Positions 45,701-53,076 of a stretch of DNA of 64,000 bases are shown piece by piece. Each line of letters opens with the position of its first letter. The first letter of the stretch is position 1. The stretch is from NCBI GenBank assembly GCA_963699055.1, contig CAVOTA010000002.1, positions 62,001 through 126,000 of the forward strand, written 5' to 3'. The translations under genes and the position numbers were made by a program. Source of the DNA: Bog-756 sp963699055 (GTDB lineage: Bacteria > Actinomycetota > Acidimicrobiia > Acidimicrobiales > RAAP-2). Under the pieces are notes generated by a model. It had not been told where the DNA came from. It did not search any database and saw nothing but the letters and a program-made list of their open reading frames with translations.

Positions 45701-45787
45701 GAGCACGGCCAACGCGCCCCCTCCCAGCGCGGCGAACATGCCCAGTCCGAGAATGAATCCTGCGCCAGCCCTGAGTAGTCGACTCAT
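42722..45787 (-). CDS. Large secreted beta-helix-like repeat protein (adhesin-like)
   Basis: 1021 residues. N-terminal signal peptide (MSRLLRAGAGFILGLGMF...) with probable cleavage after AQA near residue 38. The rest is a Gly/Thr/Ser/Asn-rich solenoid of short repeats (SxTNAGTIxLTTxGCGG, LTNTGTIQ, VxNSGTV), with cysteine-pair motifs (GCGEA...GCGG) recurring about once per large unit. This pattern resembles autotransporter/filamentous beta-strand-repeat passenger domains. There is no LPXTG motif, membrane tail or autotransporter barrel, so it is probably released or loosely surface-associated. A strong AGGAGGAGGCGG ribosome site precedes the ATG. Two of its large units are nearly identical. 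Confidence 0.85.
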   Translation of the reverse strand: MSRLLRAGAGFILGLGMFAALGGGALAVLLAGSGSAQAAPTCTTSWKTAVSGDWGTAADWTSGVPTSTTAACITVAGAYTVTVTGEAATAKTLTLGVATGTAKQTLSLVGVGCGSASSLTTAAAGSTVAKNGVLQLTSTGCGGEPVTVHSAGLTISGVLDVEPGAGNARDLTGTFVNSGTATINADTDLTTGSIFTNNGVVDLADGIQWTVDASTSPASTFTNSSTGAIDSSGTLQTGLLYEDAGNNFVEAGTTNVANTYVDTSALTYSGAGASQITTRGVGTLTGAPSTGQILTLQGTGCGEADTDTLTGSATNAGTIDLTTIGCGGNPVTLAVPSGSTLTNTGSIQSLEGAGNARDLTGTFVSSGTTTISADTDLTTGSSFTNNGVVDIADGFQWTVDTSTSPASTFTNGSTGAIDSSGTLQTGLLYEDAGNNFVEAGTTNVANTYVDTSALAYSGAGASQITTRGVGTLTGAPSTGQILTLQGTGCGEADTDTLTGSATNAGTIDLTTIGCGGNPVTLAVPSGSTLTNTGTLQTVLGAGNTRTVTGNVTNTGKILIGIKSKFQPTTLFHNEGVLTVAKGDSLAIANSKTSVAFNDTGGAISGTVGVGGGTFEQGNGTIAKTVTVTNGKTDFVGTGSGGVVAENVKDVLAGTLTSKQSYTIQAVGCGAAATTTTSGAVVNGGTITLTSTGCGGNPDNLVVGTGSTFTNTGTVAIDAGSGNTRTVSGSVVNDGTVDVNANTTWSGTGWDNKGNVDVADSVAFTLAASSASTFTNDTAGVVTTTGDGTSGYLFTATGNTFVEGAGTTAGGPVYVDDGTLTYSGAGHSDINTRGTGTIGGAPAVGQTLELQALGCGEASSQTLTGSATNAGTIVLTSASCGGNTDTLALPSGDTLTNTGTIQALNGAGGARAITGNLVNSGTVGPSDGPTLTVTGNYTQHAAGQLDVTVPTSSATLSVTGTATLAGTLQAVPQSGSTFTAGESFPALSAGTVSGTFSTVKGATGQVWSAAYTSTSAALVYES
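44191..45290. repeat. Near-identical tandem duplication, 564-bp period, within the beta-helix gene
   Basis: Sequence from 44191 recurs from 44755 with an offset of 564 bp (188 codons), and similarity runs to about 45290 with only scattered substitutions. Other units in the same gene are far more diverged, so this duplication is recent and in frame. Confidence 0.9.
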
Positions 45788-45799
45788 GTCCGCCTCCTC

Positions 45800-45822
45800 C
45801 TATATGTGTCGTCCGCACACAT
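45800..45822. promoter_or_regulatory. Inverted repeat upstream of the beta-helix gene
   Basis: ATGTGT and ACACAT flank a 7-nt centre (CGTCCGC), about 20 bp upstream of the start codon and directly before the ribosome site. It could be an operator or a 5'-leader hairpin. Confidence 0.35.
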
Positions 45823-46023
45823 CCTTGCGGGGACCATAGGACCAAACGAATCGCGGGACAACTGGAAATGGGGCGAGCGGTCGCGTGCCGAGGCGGAGGG
45901 AGGTTACCCGTCGACGAACGGTCGGTCGGGTCGGCGAGAAGCGCCAGTTCAGAGGCCGGTGGGGTGCCCTGTCAGGAGTGGACGGGGACCCTCCGGGTCG
46001 GAACGCGGAGGATGGGGAACCCC

Positions 46024-46401
46024 CTACTCCTCGTGGTCGGGCGCGATGACGGTCGTCCGGACCTCGAGATCGAGATCGTCGGCAAGATCGGAGATGTCGA
46101 GCGCGGCCCGGGCCCGCTCCTCGGGCCGCAGGGCGGCGACGGCCGCGGCGATGGCGGCGGGATCCACACCGTCGTGCATCCCCGCTCCCCCGGTCAGGAT
46201 CCCGTGCAGGGTGGCGACCCGGCGTCGGAGGTGCCCGGGGAGTTGTTCGGCCAACGGTGCGGCATGGACGGACATCTCCGCGTAGGCGCGCACCAGGCGG
46301 TCCGACAGGGTCCCGTCCTCGGTCAGCAGGATCAGCTTCCCCCCGCCGTACAGTTCGGCCGTGAGGGCCTCCGCCGTCTGTCGATGGTTCGCACTGCTCA
46401 C
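46024..46401 (-). CDS. Hypothetical soluble protein
   Basis: 125 residues from a GTG with GAGGTGG upstream. Reads as a small alpha/beta then helical protein: TAEALTAELYGGGKLILLTEDGTLSDRLVRAYAEMSV, then a mostly helical acidic C-terminus (LRPEERARAALDISDLADDLDLEV). No signal peptide. Family not recognised; coding supported by composition and regular pattern. Confidence 0.6.
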   Translation of the reverse strand: MSSANHRQTAEALTAELYGGGKLILLTEDGTLSDRLVRAYAEMSVHAAPLAEQLPGHLRRRVATLHGILTGGAGMHDGVDPAAIAAAVAALRPEERARAALDISDLADDLDLEVRTTVIAPDHEE

Positions 46402-46549
46402 GGTCCACCTCGCTCCCGGTCGGGTTGTTCCTCAACTGAACCTAGGGCGGGGCCCATCCCCCGTTGCAGAGTCGATGGTCATGAGATTCCGCGGCCGCCC
46501 ACCGATGCCCATCGATCCGACCGGCGACACCCGCGCGTCGGCCGCCCCC

Positions 46550-48973
46550 TCAGGAGGCGATGCCGACCACGGGTTTGTTGAGCGGCAGCGCCCCGGCCGA
46601 GCCTACGAACACGGCGTTCCCGTAGTTGAAGATCCCGCCGTCGGATGCCGCCAGCCAGTAGCCACCACCGTCGAACGTCGGTGACATCCCCACGATCGGC
46701 TTGTTGAGATGGATGCTGCCGGTGGAGCCGTAGAACGTGGACGCACCGAAGCTGAAGATGCCCCCGTCGGAGGCGACCATCCAGTAGCCGCCACCGTTCG
46801 GATCGGCGGCCATGCCCACGATCGGCTTGTTGAGCGTCAGGTTGCCGGTGGACCCGTAGAAGTTGGCGTCGCCGTAGCTGAAGACCCCACCGTCACTCGC
46901 CACCAGCCAGTAGCCGCCACCGTCGGGAGTGGCTGCCATGCCCACGATGGGCTTGTTGAGCGAGAGCGACCCGGCCGACCCGTAGAACTTGGCGTCACCG
47001 AAGGCGAAGATCCCGCCGTCGCTGGCCACCAGCCAGTAGCCGCCGCTGTCCGGCGTCGGTGCCATGCCCACGATCGGCTTGTTGAGCGTCAGGTTGCCGG
47101 TGGACCCGAAGAACTGCGAGGTCCCGTAGGCGAAGATGCCGCCGTCACTGGCGACCAGCCAGTAGCCGGAGCGGTCCGGCCCGAGCGCCATCCCCACGAT
47201 CGGCTTGTTGAGCGTCAGGTTGCCGGTGGACCCGAAGAACCCCGCGTCCCCGTAGTTGAAGATGCCACCGTCGGTGGCGTCCATCCAGTAGCCGGGCACG
47301 CTCGAGACGGCCTGGCCGTCGGAGAAGCACGCGGCGTTGTACCTGGCGTTCCAGACGAGCTTGGTGGTGATGGTGGACGGGGTCGACGCCAACCCGTTGA
47401 GCGTGATGACGAACTGTGGTGACAGGTCGGTGGCGAAGTCGAGGCTGCTGAGCGTCGCCACACCGAATTGGTTGAACGACTGCTCGGGGATGCTGGTGTC
47501 GATCGTCCCCTCGGCGTTGGCGAATTGGACGGTCGCCGACGAGTACGAGCTCCGTGGGGGGCTGGTGAGCTGGATGGACTGGTAGGTCGACCCCTGACCG
47601 GCCGTGGGCTGACACACCGATGCCGGATTCAGCAGCGAGCTGGCCTGGAGCCGGACCGGACCGGGTGCGCAGGCTCCCCCGGTGGTGGCGTCGAAATTCT
47701 GGATCTGCGCTCCACCGTGGTCGGAGTTGAGCCAGATGCAGTTCGGGCGCCACGGGTCCCGGTTCACCGTGTAGAGCTCGGCGAGCCCGGTCGTCCGGTG
47801 CGGGAAGTTCGGGCACGAGGTGGAGGTGGCGTAGTCGTAGCAGACGACCTCGTTGGTCGAGAAGTTCGTCACATAGATCCGGGTGCCGAACACGAGTGCC
47901 GGTCCGTTGGCCGTGTTGGTCGCCCCGACCACCGAGTTCAGGTTGGCCGGCGGCGCCACCGTCGCCCCGGTGTATCCGAAGCACGGGGTGCCGCTCACGG
48001 GCACGCAGATGCCGACCGCCGTGCCGCCGGAACTCAGCAGCGGGTAAGGCGAGCCGGCCAACGCCGGCAGTGTCGCCGGCCAGGTGCCGGTGCATCCGGC
48101 CCCCGTGCCGGTGTCGAAGCACGCCATCTGGACGGTAGCGACGGACGACACGAGGGTGTTGAGCGGAATGAAGATGTCGGTGCCGGACGCACCGATCGGC
48201 GGGGCGGTGCCGAAGAAGCCGGTCACCTCGCCATTGAAGGGCACGGTGTAGTTGGCCGTCGGGCAGGCGGCAAACGTCGTGAGATCGAAGCACATCAGGG
48301 TGTTCTCGGTGCCCCCACCCCCGCCCGGACCGGCCGAGGCGGCCTCGTTGAACGCGTACCAGTTCGAACCGACCTGCACCGGTGCGGTGATGCTGGCGAA
48401 CAGTCCGGTCACGATGGGCGCGTCCCCCACCTTGGACAGTGGGGTGAACCCGCAGTAGAGGGACGATCCGGCGGCGGCCACCGGCTGGGTGGTGTCGATG
48501 CAGACCACGCCGGCCACGTTCTGGGCGCTGTTGCCGTCGGTCTCCACGGCAAAGGTGTACAGGCGCCCCGTCGCCTGGTCGAGGTAGAGCCCGGCCCCCA
48601 CCGGGGTGGCGAAGTTGTAGGTGGTGCTCCCGCTCGTGCGGGTGACGATCTTGGTCACCTGCTGCGGCCAGCACGGGTAGCCGTTGCTCTGGTTGTGGCA
48701 CGTGACCTCGAGCATGGGCACGTGATGGGTCACGTTGAAGACCTGGGTGCTGCTGAGGGCCACCGCCCAGCCATCGCTGTCGGCGGACGACGGGTAGGCG
48801 TTGGTCAGGGCGCCGGGTTGTGACGCCGTGGCCGTGTAGGTCACGATCTGTCCGGTGGCCCCGGCGGTGGACGCCGTGGCGCCGATCGCGGCCAGTGACC
48901 CGAGGACGACCACCATGGCAGCGGCCAACGCGGTCAGGTGACCGGTGCGCCTCGGGGTCCGGTGCTCATGCAT
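46550..48973 (-). CDS. Secreted protein with six C-terminal GYWLVASDGG-type repeats
   Basis: 807 residues. Signal peptide (about 1-41, hydrophobic LTALAAAMVVVLGSLAAIGATAS). A large extracellular N-terminal region (about 45-560) has many paired cysteines and looks beta-propeller-like. The C-terminal ~245 residues contain six repeats of about 41 residues with the core G-Y-W-x-x-A-S/T-D-G-G-I-F-x-x-G-x-x-x-F-x-G-S-x-G-x-x-x-L-N-K-P-I-V-G-M. This repeat type is common in Acidimicrobiia secreted proteins and probably forms a beta-propeller or carbohydrate/surface-binding array. Exact function unknown. Confidence 0.85.
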   Translation of the reverse strand: MHEHRTPRRTGHLTALAAAMVVVLGSLAAIGATASTAGATGQIVTYTATASQPGALTNAYPSSADSDGWAVALSSTQVFNVTHHVPMLEVTCHNQSNGYPCWPQQVTKIVTRTSGSTTYNFATPVGAGLYLDQATGRLYTFAVETDGNSAQNVAGVVCIDTTQPVAAAGSSLYCGFTPLSKVGDAPIVTGLFASITAPVQVGSNWYAFNEAASAGPGGGGGTENTLMCFDLTTFAACPTANYTVPFNGEVTGFFGTAPPIGASGTDIFIPLNTLVSSVATVQMACFDTGTGAGCTGTWPATLPALAGSPYPLLSSGGTAVGICVPVSGTPCFGYTGATVAPPANLNSVVGATNTANGPALVFGTRIYVTNFSTNEVVCYDYATSTSCPNFPHRTTGLAELYTVNRDPWRPNCIWLNSDHGGAQIQNFDATTGGACAPGPVRLQASSLLNPASVCQPTAGQGSTYQSIQLTSPPRSSYSSATVQFANAEGTIDTSIPEQSFNQFGVATLSSLDFATDLSPQFVITLNGLASTPSTITTKLVWNARYNAACFSDGQAVSSVPGYWMDATDGGIFNYGDAGFFGSTGNLTLNKPIVGMALGPDRSGYWLVASDGGIFAYGTSQFFGSTGNLTLNKPIVGMAPTPDSGGYWLVASDGGIFAFGDAKFYGSAGSLSLNKPIVGMAATPDGGGYWLVASDGGVFSYGDANFYGSTGNLTLNKPIVGMAADPNGGGYWMVASDGGIFSFGASTFYGSTGSIHLNKPIVGMSPTFDGGGYWLAASDGGIFNYGNAVFVGSAGALPLNKPVVGIAS
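46556..47300. repeat. Six ~123-bp coding repeats
   Basis: The segment LNKPIVGM recurs in every unit, encoded by the near-constant sequence visible on the + strand as CCCACGATCGGCTTGTTGAG. Units are diverged at other positions, unlike the recent duplication in the neighbouring beta-helix gene. Confidence 0.85.
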
Positions 48974-49322
48974 GCATCACTCACTTCCCGGGGCTCCGAT
49001 GCCCCGACTGTTGTCCCGACTGTCCGTCTCCCGGTCGGGCGTCCACGGTGTTCGGCCCACCGGGTCCGCTCCGGAGGATCGATCCGGTCCGTGCCCGGGA
49101 GCGTGCCCAATGGTAGGACAGGAGGCGTGCACCGCGACAGGCGGCCCCGTGCAGCGCAGTCCGTCCCCACGATGGGGGACATCGTATCCACGCCCCGTGG
49201 TCGGCCACCCGGCCGTGTACGAGGCCCCGCACAGGGGCCGTCGCTCGGGTAGCGGCCTAGTATCGGTTGCACCACGCCCGCGGTCGCCCGCGGCCGGCGA
49301 GCAGGACGAGTAGGAGGACACC
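48974..49322. other. Intergenic interval between divergent genes
   Basis: About 350 bp between the secreted repeat protein (-) and the aldolase (+). It contains a GGCCCC/GGGGCC hairpin (49223-49239) and TAGTAT (49258-49263), a likely -10 for the aldolase. No gene seen. Confidence 0.55.
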
Positions 49323-50087
49323 GTGCCGGAAGTCATGCAGCTCCCGCCCCAGATGGCGTTCGACAGCCCCGCCGACGAGCGCCTCCATCGGAAGCAGCGC
49401 CTGGCCGCGACCTTCCGGCTGTTCTCGAAATTCGGGTTCGACGAGGGCGTGGCCGGCCACGTCACCGCCCGGGACCCGGAGCGGCTCGACCACTTCTGGG
49501 TCAACCCGTTCGGCATGCACTTCGGCCACATCACCGTGTCCGACCTGATCCTGGTCAACCACCGGGGCGAGGTCGTCGAGGGCGACCGCCCGGTCAACGT
49601 GGCCGCCTTCGCCATCCACTCGCAGGTCCACGCCGCACGCCCCGACGTCATCGCCGCCGCCCACACCCACTCGGTGTACGGCAAGTCGTGGTCGTCGCTG
49701 GGCCGCCTGCTCGACCCGATCACCCAGGACGTGTGCGCCTTCTACGGTGACCACGCCGTCTTCGACGACTACACCGGCGTGGTGATGGACGTCGAGGAGG
49801 GCAAGCGGATCGCCCACGCCGTGGGCGACAACAAGGCCGCCATCCTGCGCAACCACGGTCTGCTGACGGTGGGGCACTCCGTGGACGAGGCGGCGTGGTG
49901 GTTCATCACCATGGAGCGCTCGTGCCAGGCGCAGCTGCTGGCCGAGGCAGCCGGAACGCCGGTCCTGATCGACCCCGAGATGGCACGGCTCACCTCCGGA
50001 CAGGTGGGCAGCCACATGGCCGGCTGGTTCAGCTTCCAGCCGCTGTTCGACCGGATCGTCCGAGAGCAGCCGGACCTGCTCGACTGA
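49323..50087 (+). CDS. Class II aldolase/adducin-family protein
   Basis: 254 residues. Zinc ligands appear in AAAHTHSVYGKSW and RNHGLLTVG, plus the N-terminal FGFDEGVAGHVTARDPE loop. The family includes fuculose-1-phosphate aldolase, ribulose-phosphate epimerase and non-enzymatic members; substrate is not assignable. GTG start after an AGGAGG site; TAGTAT at 49258-49263 is a possible -10. Followed by a DMT transporter 62 bp downstream. Confidence 0.88.
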   Translation: MPEVMQLPPQMAFDSPADERLHRKQRLAATFRLFSKFGFDEGVAGHVTARDPERLDHFWVNPFGMHFGHITVSDLILVNHRGEVVEGDRPVNVAAFAIHSQVHAARPDVIAAAHTHSVYGKSWSSLGRLLDPITQDVCAFYGDHAVFDDYTGVVMDVEEGKRIAHAVGDNKAAILRNHGLLTVGHSVDEAAWWFITMERSCQAQLLAEAAGTPVLIDPEMARLTSGQVGSHMAGWFSFQPLFDRIVREQPDLLD

Positions 50088-50149
50088 ACGGATCCGGGCC
50101 ACTCCCCGGATCCGATGCCCCGACGGGGCGGAAAGCAGCCGGTACCGTC

Positions 50150-51043
50150 GTGACCCGCCGCGGTTGGATCCTCTTCCTCGCCATGTCGGTGATCTGGGGC
50201 TGTCCCTACCTGCTCATCCGTATCGCCGTACGCGAGGTGTCCCCCGCCACCTTGATCTTCCTCCGCACCGCGCCCGCCGCCCTGCTCCTCCTGCCTCTGG
50301 CGATCCGCCGGCACGCCCTGTCCGGACTGGTGGCCCGGTGGCGATGGCTCCTGGCCTTCACCGCAGCCGAGCTGGCGATCCCGTGGCTGTTCGTCGGCCG
50401 GGCCGAGGTCCACCTGACCAGCTCGGTCACCGGTCTGCTCATCGCCTCGGTACCCCTGGTGGGTGCCGTGCTCTACCGCGTCCTCGGTTACGACCACTTC
50501 TCCCGCCGTCGGATCGTGGGCCTGCTGGTGGGATTCGCCGGGGTGGCCACCCTGGTCGGTGTCGATCTCCGCAGCGCCGAGGTCGGGCCCGTGCTCGAGG
50601 TCCTGGTGCCGGCCACCGGCTACGCCATCGGCCCGCTGATCGTCTCCCGCAAGCTCGACGACCTCGAGGGGATCGGGGTCATCACGGTGTCGCTGGCCAT
50701 CGCCTCGGTCCTGTACGGCCCCTTCGCCCTGACCCACCTGCCCCCGTCGGTGTCGCCGGAAGTGGTCGCCTCGGTGATCGGGCTCGCCCTGGTGTGCACA
50801 GCGCTCGCCTTCGTGCTCTTCTTCGAGCTCATCGTGGAGGTGGGGCCGGCCCGCAGCACGGTGATCACCTACGTCAACCCGGCCGTGGCCATCCTGTTGG
50901 GCGTCCTGGTGCTGGGCGAGCCACTGACCTGGGGCATCGTGCTCGGGTTCCCCCTCATCCTGGCCGGCTCGTGGCTGGCCACGGCGGCGCCCGCCGCCGT
51001 CGGCGCCGAGAGCCCACTGGCGGCCGAGCCACCGTCGTCCTGA
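50150..51043 (+). CDS. EamA/DMT-superfamily transporter
   Basis: 297 residues with about ten hydrophobic helices and two EamA repeats, second beginning near PVLEVLVPATGYAIGP. Motifs: AMSVIWGCPYLLIRI at the N-terminus and TYVNPAVAILLGVLVLGEPLTWGIVLGF late, typical of drug/metabolite exporters. GTG start; a TACCGT sits only 1 nt upstream. Substrate unknown; the next gene on the other strand ends 6 bp away. Confidence 0.9.
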   Translation: MTRRGWILFLAMSVIWGCPYLLIRIAVREVSPATLIFLRTAPAALLLLPLAIRRHALSGLVARWRWLLAFTAAELAIPWLFVGRAEVHLTSSVTGLLIASVPLVGAVLYRVLGYDHFSRRRIVGLLVGFAGVATLVGVDLRSAEVGPVLEVLVPATGYAIGPLIVSRKLDDLEGIGVITVSLAIASVLYGPFALTHLPPSVSPEVVASVIGLALVCTALAFVLFFELIVEVGPARSTVITYVNPAVAILLGVLVLGEPLTWGIVLGFPLILAGSWLATAAPAAVGAESPLAAEPPSS

Positions 51044-51049
51044 CCGACG

Positions 51050-51529
51050 TCAGGCGACCGGCCGGTCCGGCCGCAGCACCACCACCGGGATCCTCCGCGT
51101 CGTGTGGCGCTGGTAGACGTCGTAGCGCCCGGTCACTCCAGGGTGGAAGATCCGGGACATCCCCCGGTTGGTGCGGTTGACCAGTGGCCACAGGTACGCC
51201 TGCTCCTCGTCGGTGGCGACCCGGGCGGTGGCACCGAAGACGCGCCGGCCCACCCGCAACGACACCCGGGGATCGGCCTGGATGTTGAGGAGCCAGGCCG
51301 GGGGGCGGTCACTCCCCCCGTTGGAGGCGACCACGATGAAGTCCCCCCGGTCGCGGCAGTAGGTGAGGCCGTTGGTCCGGGCCAGGCCCGACGTGCGTCC
51401 GGTCGTGGTGAGCAGGAGCGCGGGCACGCGGTTGGAGTGCTTGCCGATGCGCCCGTCGCTGCGTTCGTAGACGTACTTGTGGAACCGGAGATAGGGACCG
51501 ACGAACCGGGTCGTGAAGATACCGTCCAC
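51050..51529 (-). CDS. F420-dependent (Ddn-like) oxidoreductase
   Basis: 159 residues from a GTG at 51529, with GAGGG 8 nt upstream, just after the gcvPB stop. It shows the deazaflavin-dependent split-barrel pattern: RVPALLLTTTGRTSGLARTN, FIVVASNGGSDRPPAWLLNIQADPRVSLRVG, and the C-terminal TRRIPVVVL. A second Ddn-like paralogue in the window. Cotranscribed with the glycine-cleavage genes; this coupling is unexplained. Confidence 0.88.
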   Translation of the reverse strand: MDGIFTTRFVGPYLRFHKYVYERSDGRIGKHSNRVPALLLTTTGRTSGLARTNGLTYCRDRGDFIVVASNGGSDRPPAWLLNIQADPRVSLRVGRRVFGATARVATDEEQAYLWPLVNRTNRGMSRIFHPGVTGRYDVYQRHTTRRIPVVVLRPDRPVA

Positions 51530-51540
51530 GGTCGGGACCC

Positions 51541-53076
51541 TCAGGGCCGGGCGTCGTAGGTGGGGATGAGCGTCCGGGCGGCACGTGCCTCGTCGACCCG
51601 TCGCACCGGCGTGCCGTGCGGGTACTCGGCCATGGGACCCTCGCCGGTGGCCGCACCCTCGGCGGCGATGGTCTCGAGGGCCGTCGCCAGGGCCTCCAGC
51701 GTCTGGGGGCTCTCGGTCTCCGTCGGCTCGATCATGAGGGCCTCCTCGACGATGAGGGGGAAGTAGACCGTCGGCGCGTGGAACCCCTCCTCGAGGAGGC
51801 GCTTGGCCACGTCGAGCGCCCGTACGCCGTGCTCCGCCTTCAGGGTCCGGGTCGACAGCACCACCTCGTGCATGCACGGGCGGTCGAAGGGGACGTCGAA
51901 GGCCCCGTGCAGCCGCTGGCGGACCCAGTTGGCGTTGAGCACGGCGATCTGGGCGATCTGCTTCAGACCGTCACCCCCGTTGGCCAGGATGTAGGCGAGG
52001 GCCCGTGCCAGCACCAGGGTGTTGCCGTGCCAGGTGTGCACCCGGCCGATCGAGCGCGGCGGAGCGTCCCACCCGAACCGGCCGTCGCCGGTCCGCACCG
52101 GGCGGGGCCCGGGCAGGTACGGCACCAGCCGCTCGGACACCGCCACCGGGCCCGCGCCCGGCCCACCTCCCCCGTGGGGTGTGGCGAACGTCTTGTGCAG
52201 GTTCATGTGGACGATGTCGAACCCCATGTCGCCCGGTCGGACCACGCCGAGGATGGCGTTGAGGTTGGCGCCGTCGTAGTAGAGCAGCCCACCGACCTCG
52301 TGGACGGCGGCCGCCATCTCGGCGATGTCCTCCTCGAACAGGCCGAGCGTGTTGGGATTGGTGAGCATGATGCCGGCCACGTCCTCGTCGAGCACCGATC
52401 GGAGTGCGGCCATGTCGACGCACCCCCGGTCGTCGCTGGGCACGGTCACCACCTGGTAGCCGCCGAGGGTGACCGAGGCCGGATTGGTCCCGTGGGCCGA
52501 GTCGGGGATGATCACCTTGTGACGGGGCGCGCCCCGGGCCGCGTGCCAGGCCCGCATGAGCAGCAGTCCGGTGAGCTCTCCGGCTGCGCCCGCCGCCGGC
52601 TGGAGGGTGGCGGCCGACATACCGGTGATCTCACACAGGGTCTCCTCGAGTTCCACCATCAGCTCGAGCCAGCCCTGGGTCAGTGAGGCCGGCGCCGCCG
52701 GATGCACGCCGGCCAGGCCGGCCAGGCCGGCCACGGTGTCGCACACCTTGGGGTTGTACTTCATGGTGCAGGAGCCGAGCGGGTAGGCACCGAGGTCCAC
52801 GCTGAACTGACGGTGCGACAGGCGGGTGAAGTGGGCGACCAGGTCCCGCTCGGACACCTCGGCCAGCGGAACGGGTGCCTCGGCCCGGTGGGCGGCGGGG
52901 ACGAGGTCCTCCACCGGTACCTCGGGGATGCCGGTGGTGCGGAAGTTCCAGGCCCGGCGACCGGGGTGGGAGAGCTCGAACAGGGTGGGCTCGGTGTCAC
53001 GCCCGAGGACCGGTGCCGAGGAGGCCTTCCCACCCGGTGCCCCGGCGATGGTCGTCGTCGCGGTGACCTCCCCCAT
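51541..53076 (-). CDS. gcvPB: Glycine dehydrogenase (decarboxylating) subunit 2
   Basis: PLP half of the glycine cleavage P-protein in two-subunit form. 511 residues. PLP lysine in HMNLHKTFATPHGGGGPG; also SCTMKYNPK and PDSAHGTNPASV typical of P2. Start ATG overlaps the gcvPA stop (ATGA). Preceded on the minus strand by gcvPA and gcvT. Confidence 0.96.
   Translation of the reverse strand: MGEVTATTTIAGAPGGKASSAPVLGRDTEPTLFELSHPGRRAWNFRTTGIPEVPVEDLVPAAHRAEAPVPLAEVSERDLVAHFTRLSHRQFSVDLGAYPLGSCTMKYNPKVCDTVAGLAGLAGVHPAAPASLTQGWLELMVELEETLCEITGMSAATLQPAAGAAGELTGLLLMRAWHAARGAPRHKVIIPDSAHGTNPASVTLGGYQVVTVPSDDRGCVDMAALRSVLDEDVAGIMLTNPNTLGLFEEDIAEMAAAVHEVGGLLYYDGANLNAILGVVRPGDMGFDIVHMNLHKTFATPHGGGGPGAGPVAVSERLVPYLPGPRPVRTGDGRFGWDAPPRSIGRVHTWHGNTLVLARALAYILANGGDGLKQIAQIAVLNANWVRQRLHGAFDVPFDRPCMHEVVLSTRTLKAEHGVRALDVAKRLLEEGFHAPTVYFPLIVEEALMIEPTETESPQTLEALATALETIAAEGAATGEGPMAEYPHGTPVRRVDEARAARTLIPTYDARP

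Noticed and set aside
46556..47300. CRISPR array (regular ~123-bp spacing of a conserved 20-mer)
   Set aside because: The conserved 20-mer lies in frame inside a protein repeat (LNKPIVGM), and the intervening sequences are also similar.
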